NCBI GenBank assembly: GCA_015657535.1
Contig: JADHZB010000237.1
Coordinates: 1-21,502 of the forward strand
DNA: 21,502 nucleotides
From: Nephromyces sp. MM_2019
Lineage: Eukaryota > Apicomplexa > Aconoidasida > Nephromycida
Reading direction: 5' to 3'
Shown here: in pieces, positions 20,877 through 21,502 of the stretch
Layout: every line of letters starts with the position of its first letter
Numbering within the stretch: the first letter of the stretch is position 1
Position numbers and translations under genes: made by a program
The notes under the pieces: generated by a model
Told to the model about the DNA's origin: nothing
What the model saw: the letters and a program-made list of their open reading frames with translations, nothing else
Database searches by the model: none

Positions 20877-21182
20877 CTTACAACTCTTTTTTTGTATAAA
20901 GTATTTGGTAATGTCGAAGGTCTTAACAAAATTTTTTTGGCGATAAAAAAACTTTTCAAGCTAAAAGTTTTAGAAAAATGTTTTATTTTTTTTTAAAAAT
21001 AGCAAAAAAAGAAGCTGCCTAAAAATAGAACAAAGCCCCAACTTTATATGTCCTGCGTTTAAAACCCAAAAACCTAAAGATATTGAAGATAGCATCACCA
21101 ACCACTCATCTATCGTAAATCCCAAATATTGTATTGGTTTGGACCAAGACCAATACAAATACTGCATTTTTTCTTTTTGCAT
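20873..21182 (-). pseudogene. traL: traL, one frameshift in a nine-base A run
   Basis: TraL is a small inner-membrane pilus-assembly protein. The frame has an N-terminal WSKPIQYLGFTIDEW segment, as in TraL (aromatic, then DE), followed by two hydrophobic stretches (about residues 28-40 and 46-60). It runs into a run of nine A (plus-strand T9, 20,986-20,994), where one extra base shifts the frame. The shifted frame continues as KHFSKTFSLKSFF to a TGA overlapping the traE start as ATGA. The span (310 bases) is one base longer than 103 codons, consistent with a single insertion. The start at 21,182 lies about 28 bases from the promoter's -10 box. No clear Shine-Dalgarno precedes it, and a Met five codons downstream is possible. 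Confidence 0.8.
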
Positions 21183-21209
21183 TCGCGTCTTATCAAAAAA
21201 TAAAAAATA

Positions 21210-21238
21210 ATAATATTCAATTTGTAAATTTTTGTCAA
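21210..21238 (-). promoter_or_regulatory. Sigma-70 promoter of the tra operon
   Basis: On the minus strand a perfect -35 box TTGACA (21,233-21,238) is followed by exactly 17 bases and TATTAT (21,210-21,215), one mismatch from TATAAT. The expected start of transcription is near 21,203, about 20 bases before the traL start codon. It shows that the transferred DNA includes the true start of the operon. In a eukaryotic nucleus it would not function as such. Confidence 0.8.
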
Positions 21239-21502
21239 CAGTTATATTAATCTTTATTTATCTAAATTTTAATATACAATTTTGTATGATATATATATAT
21301 ATTATTATGTGTGAAAATATACTTTATTTTAAAATTATTTATATATATATGTATAACATATTGTATACATATGAGAATGATTTAAAGATATATGTTTTGT
21401 ATATATATAAGGTGCAATTACATATGAACTTTATATATTTAATTTGTCTAAGTGTGTAAATATGATGATGCATATATTATATTTTTAAATATTTACATAT
21501 AT
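21239..21502. other. Host-like AT-rich sequence after the bacterial relic
   Basis: No gene. From about 21,289 the sequence is again (TA)n with tgtgtg stretches, as in the rest of the window. The right junction therefore lies between the promoter's -35 box (21,238) and about 21,288. Confidence 0.65.

Larger units (their letters stand above)
17540..21240 (-). mobile_element. Relic of a bacterial F-type conjugation (type IV secretion) operon inside host DNA
   Basis: Eight minus-strand bacterial genes lie in the order traL, traE, traK, pilin-like, traB, traV, dsbA-like, traC (5' end only). The genes have no introns, overlap by ATGA at four joins, have a sigma-70 promoter, and lack the TG/CA microsatellites that fill the rest of the window. 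Host-style repeats flank both sides. The gene order resembles the traLEKBV-dsb-traC core of F/SXT-type systems, which also occur in Rickettsiales. Eight frameshifts and one stop codon show that the block no longer encodes a working system. It may be an endosymbiont-to-nucleus transfer; a misassembled contig is the alternative. No transposase, integrase or terminal repeat is seen, so mechanism and exact ends are unknown. Confidence 0.85.

Noticed and set aside
1..21502. tRNA, rRNA or telomere repeats
   Set aside because: No cloverleaf, rRNA block or regular telomere repeat was seen by eye; a covariance-model scan would be needed to exclude small RNAs.

Overview
The window is eukaryotic nuclear DNA that carries a relic of bacterial DNA. 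The eukaryotic part is extremely AT-rich, full of (TG)n/(CA)n and (TA)n microsatellites, uses the standard code, and holds spliced genes with GT-AG introns of about 120-610 bases. The gene content (an ERO1, a TFIIH XPB helicase, and an SLC43-like transporter resembling the apicomplexan amino-acid transporter, ApiAT, group) suggests an apicomplexan or close alveolate relative. I cannot name the species.

Layout: 1-1711 is the 5' part of an ERO1 thiol oxidase gene on the minus strand (two exons visible, the rest off the left edge). 1712-4586 is repeat-rich spacer. 4587-10174 is a complete nine-exon XPB/ERCC3/SSL2 helicase gene on the minus strand, whose reading frame I joined through all eight introns (883 residues). 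10175-12719 is repeat-rich spacer with ordered tandem arrays. 12720-13406 is a two-exon plus-strand gene of unknown function (141 residues). 13407-14445 is AT-rich spacer. 14446-16240 is a two-exon minus-strand major-facilitator transporter (484 residues). 16241 to about 17510 is AT-rich spacer.

From about 17,540 to 21,240 the style changes completely: no TG microsatellites, no introns, and eight tightly packed or overlapping minus-strand genes of an F-type conjugative type IV secretion system: traL, traE, traK, a pilin-like gene, traB, traV, a DsbA-like oxidoreductase gene and the start of traC. A textbook sigma-70 promoter (TTGACA, 17-base spacer, TATTAT) sits just upstream of traL. Six of the eight genes are broken (eight single-base frameshifts plus one stop codon), and traC is cut off after about 60 codons. 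After 21,290 the sequence returns to host-like TA/TG repeats. The simplest reading is a piece of a bacterial conjugation operon, probably from a Rickettsiales-like endosymbiont, inserted into a protist nuclear genome and now decaying. A chimeric assembly join is the main alternative.

The host genes appear unrelated to each other: protein folding in the ER, transcription/DNA repair, an unknown protein, and solute transport. The bacterial genes once worked together: TraB, TraK and TraV form the envelope core, TraL and TraE link to the inner membrane, TraC is the assembly ATPase, and the pilin and Dsb protein serve pilus assembly.
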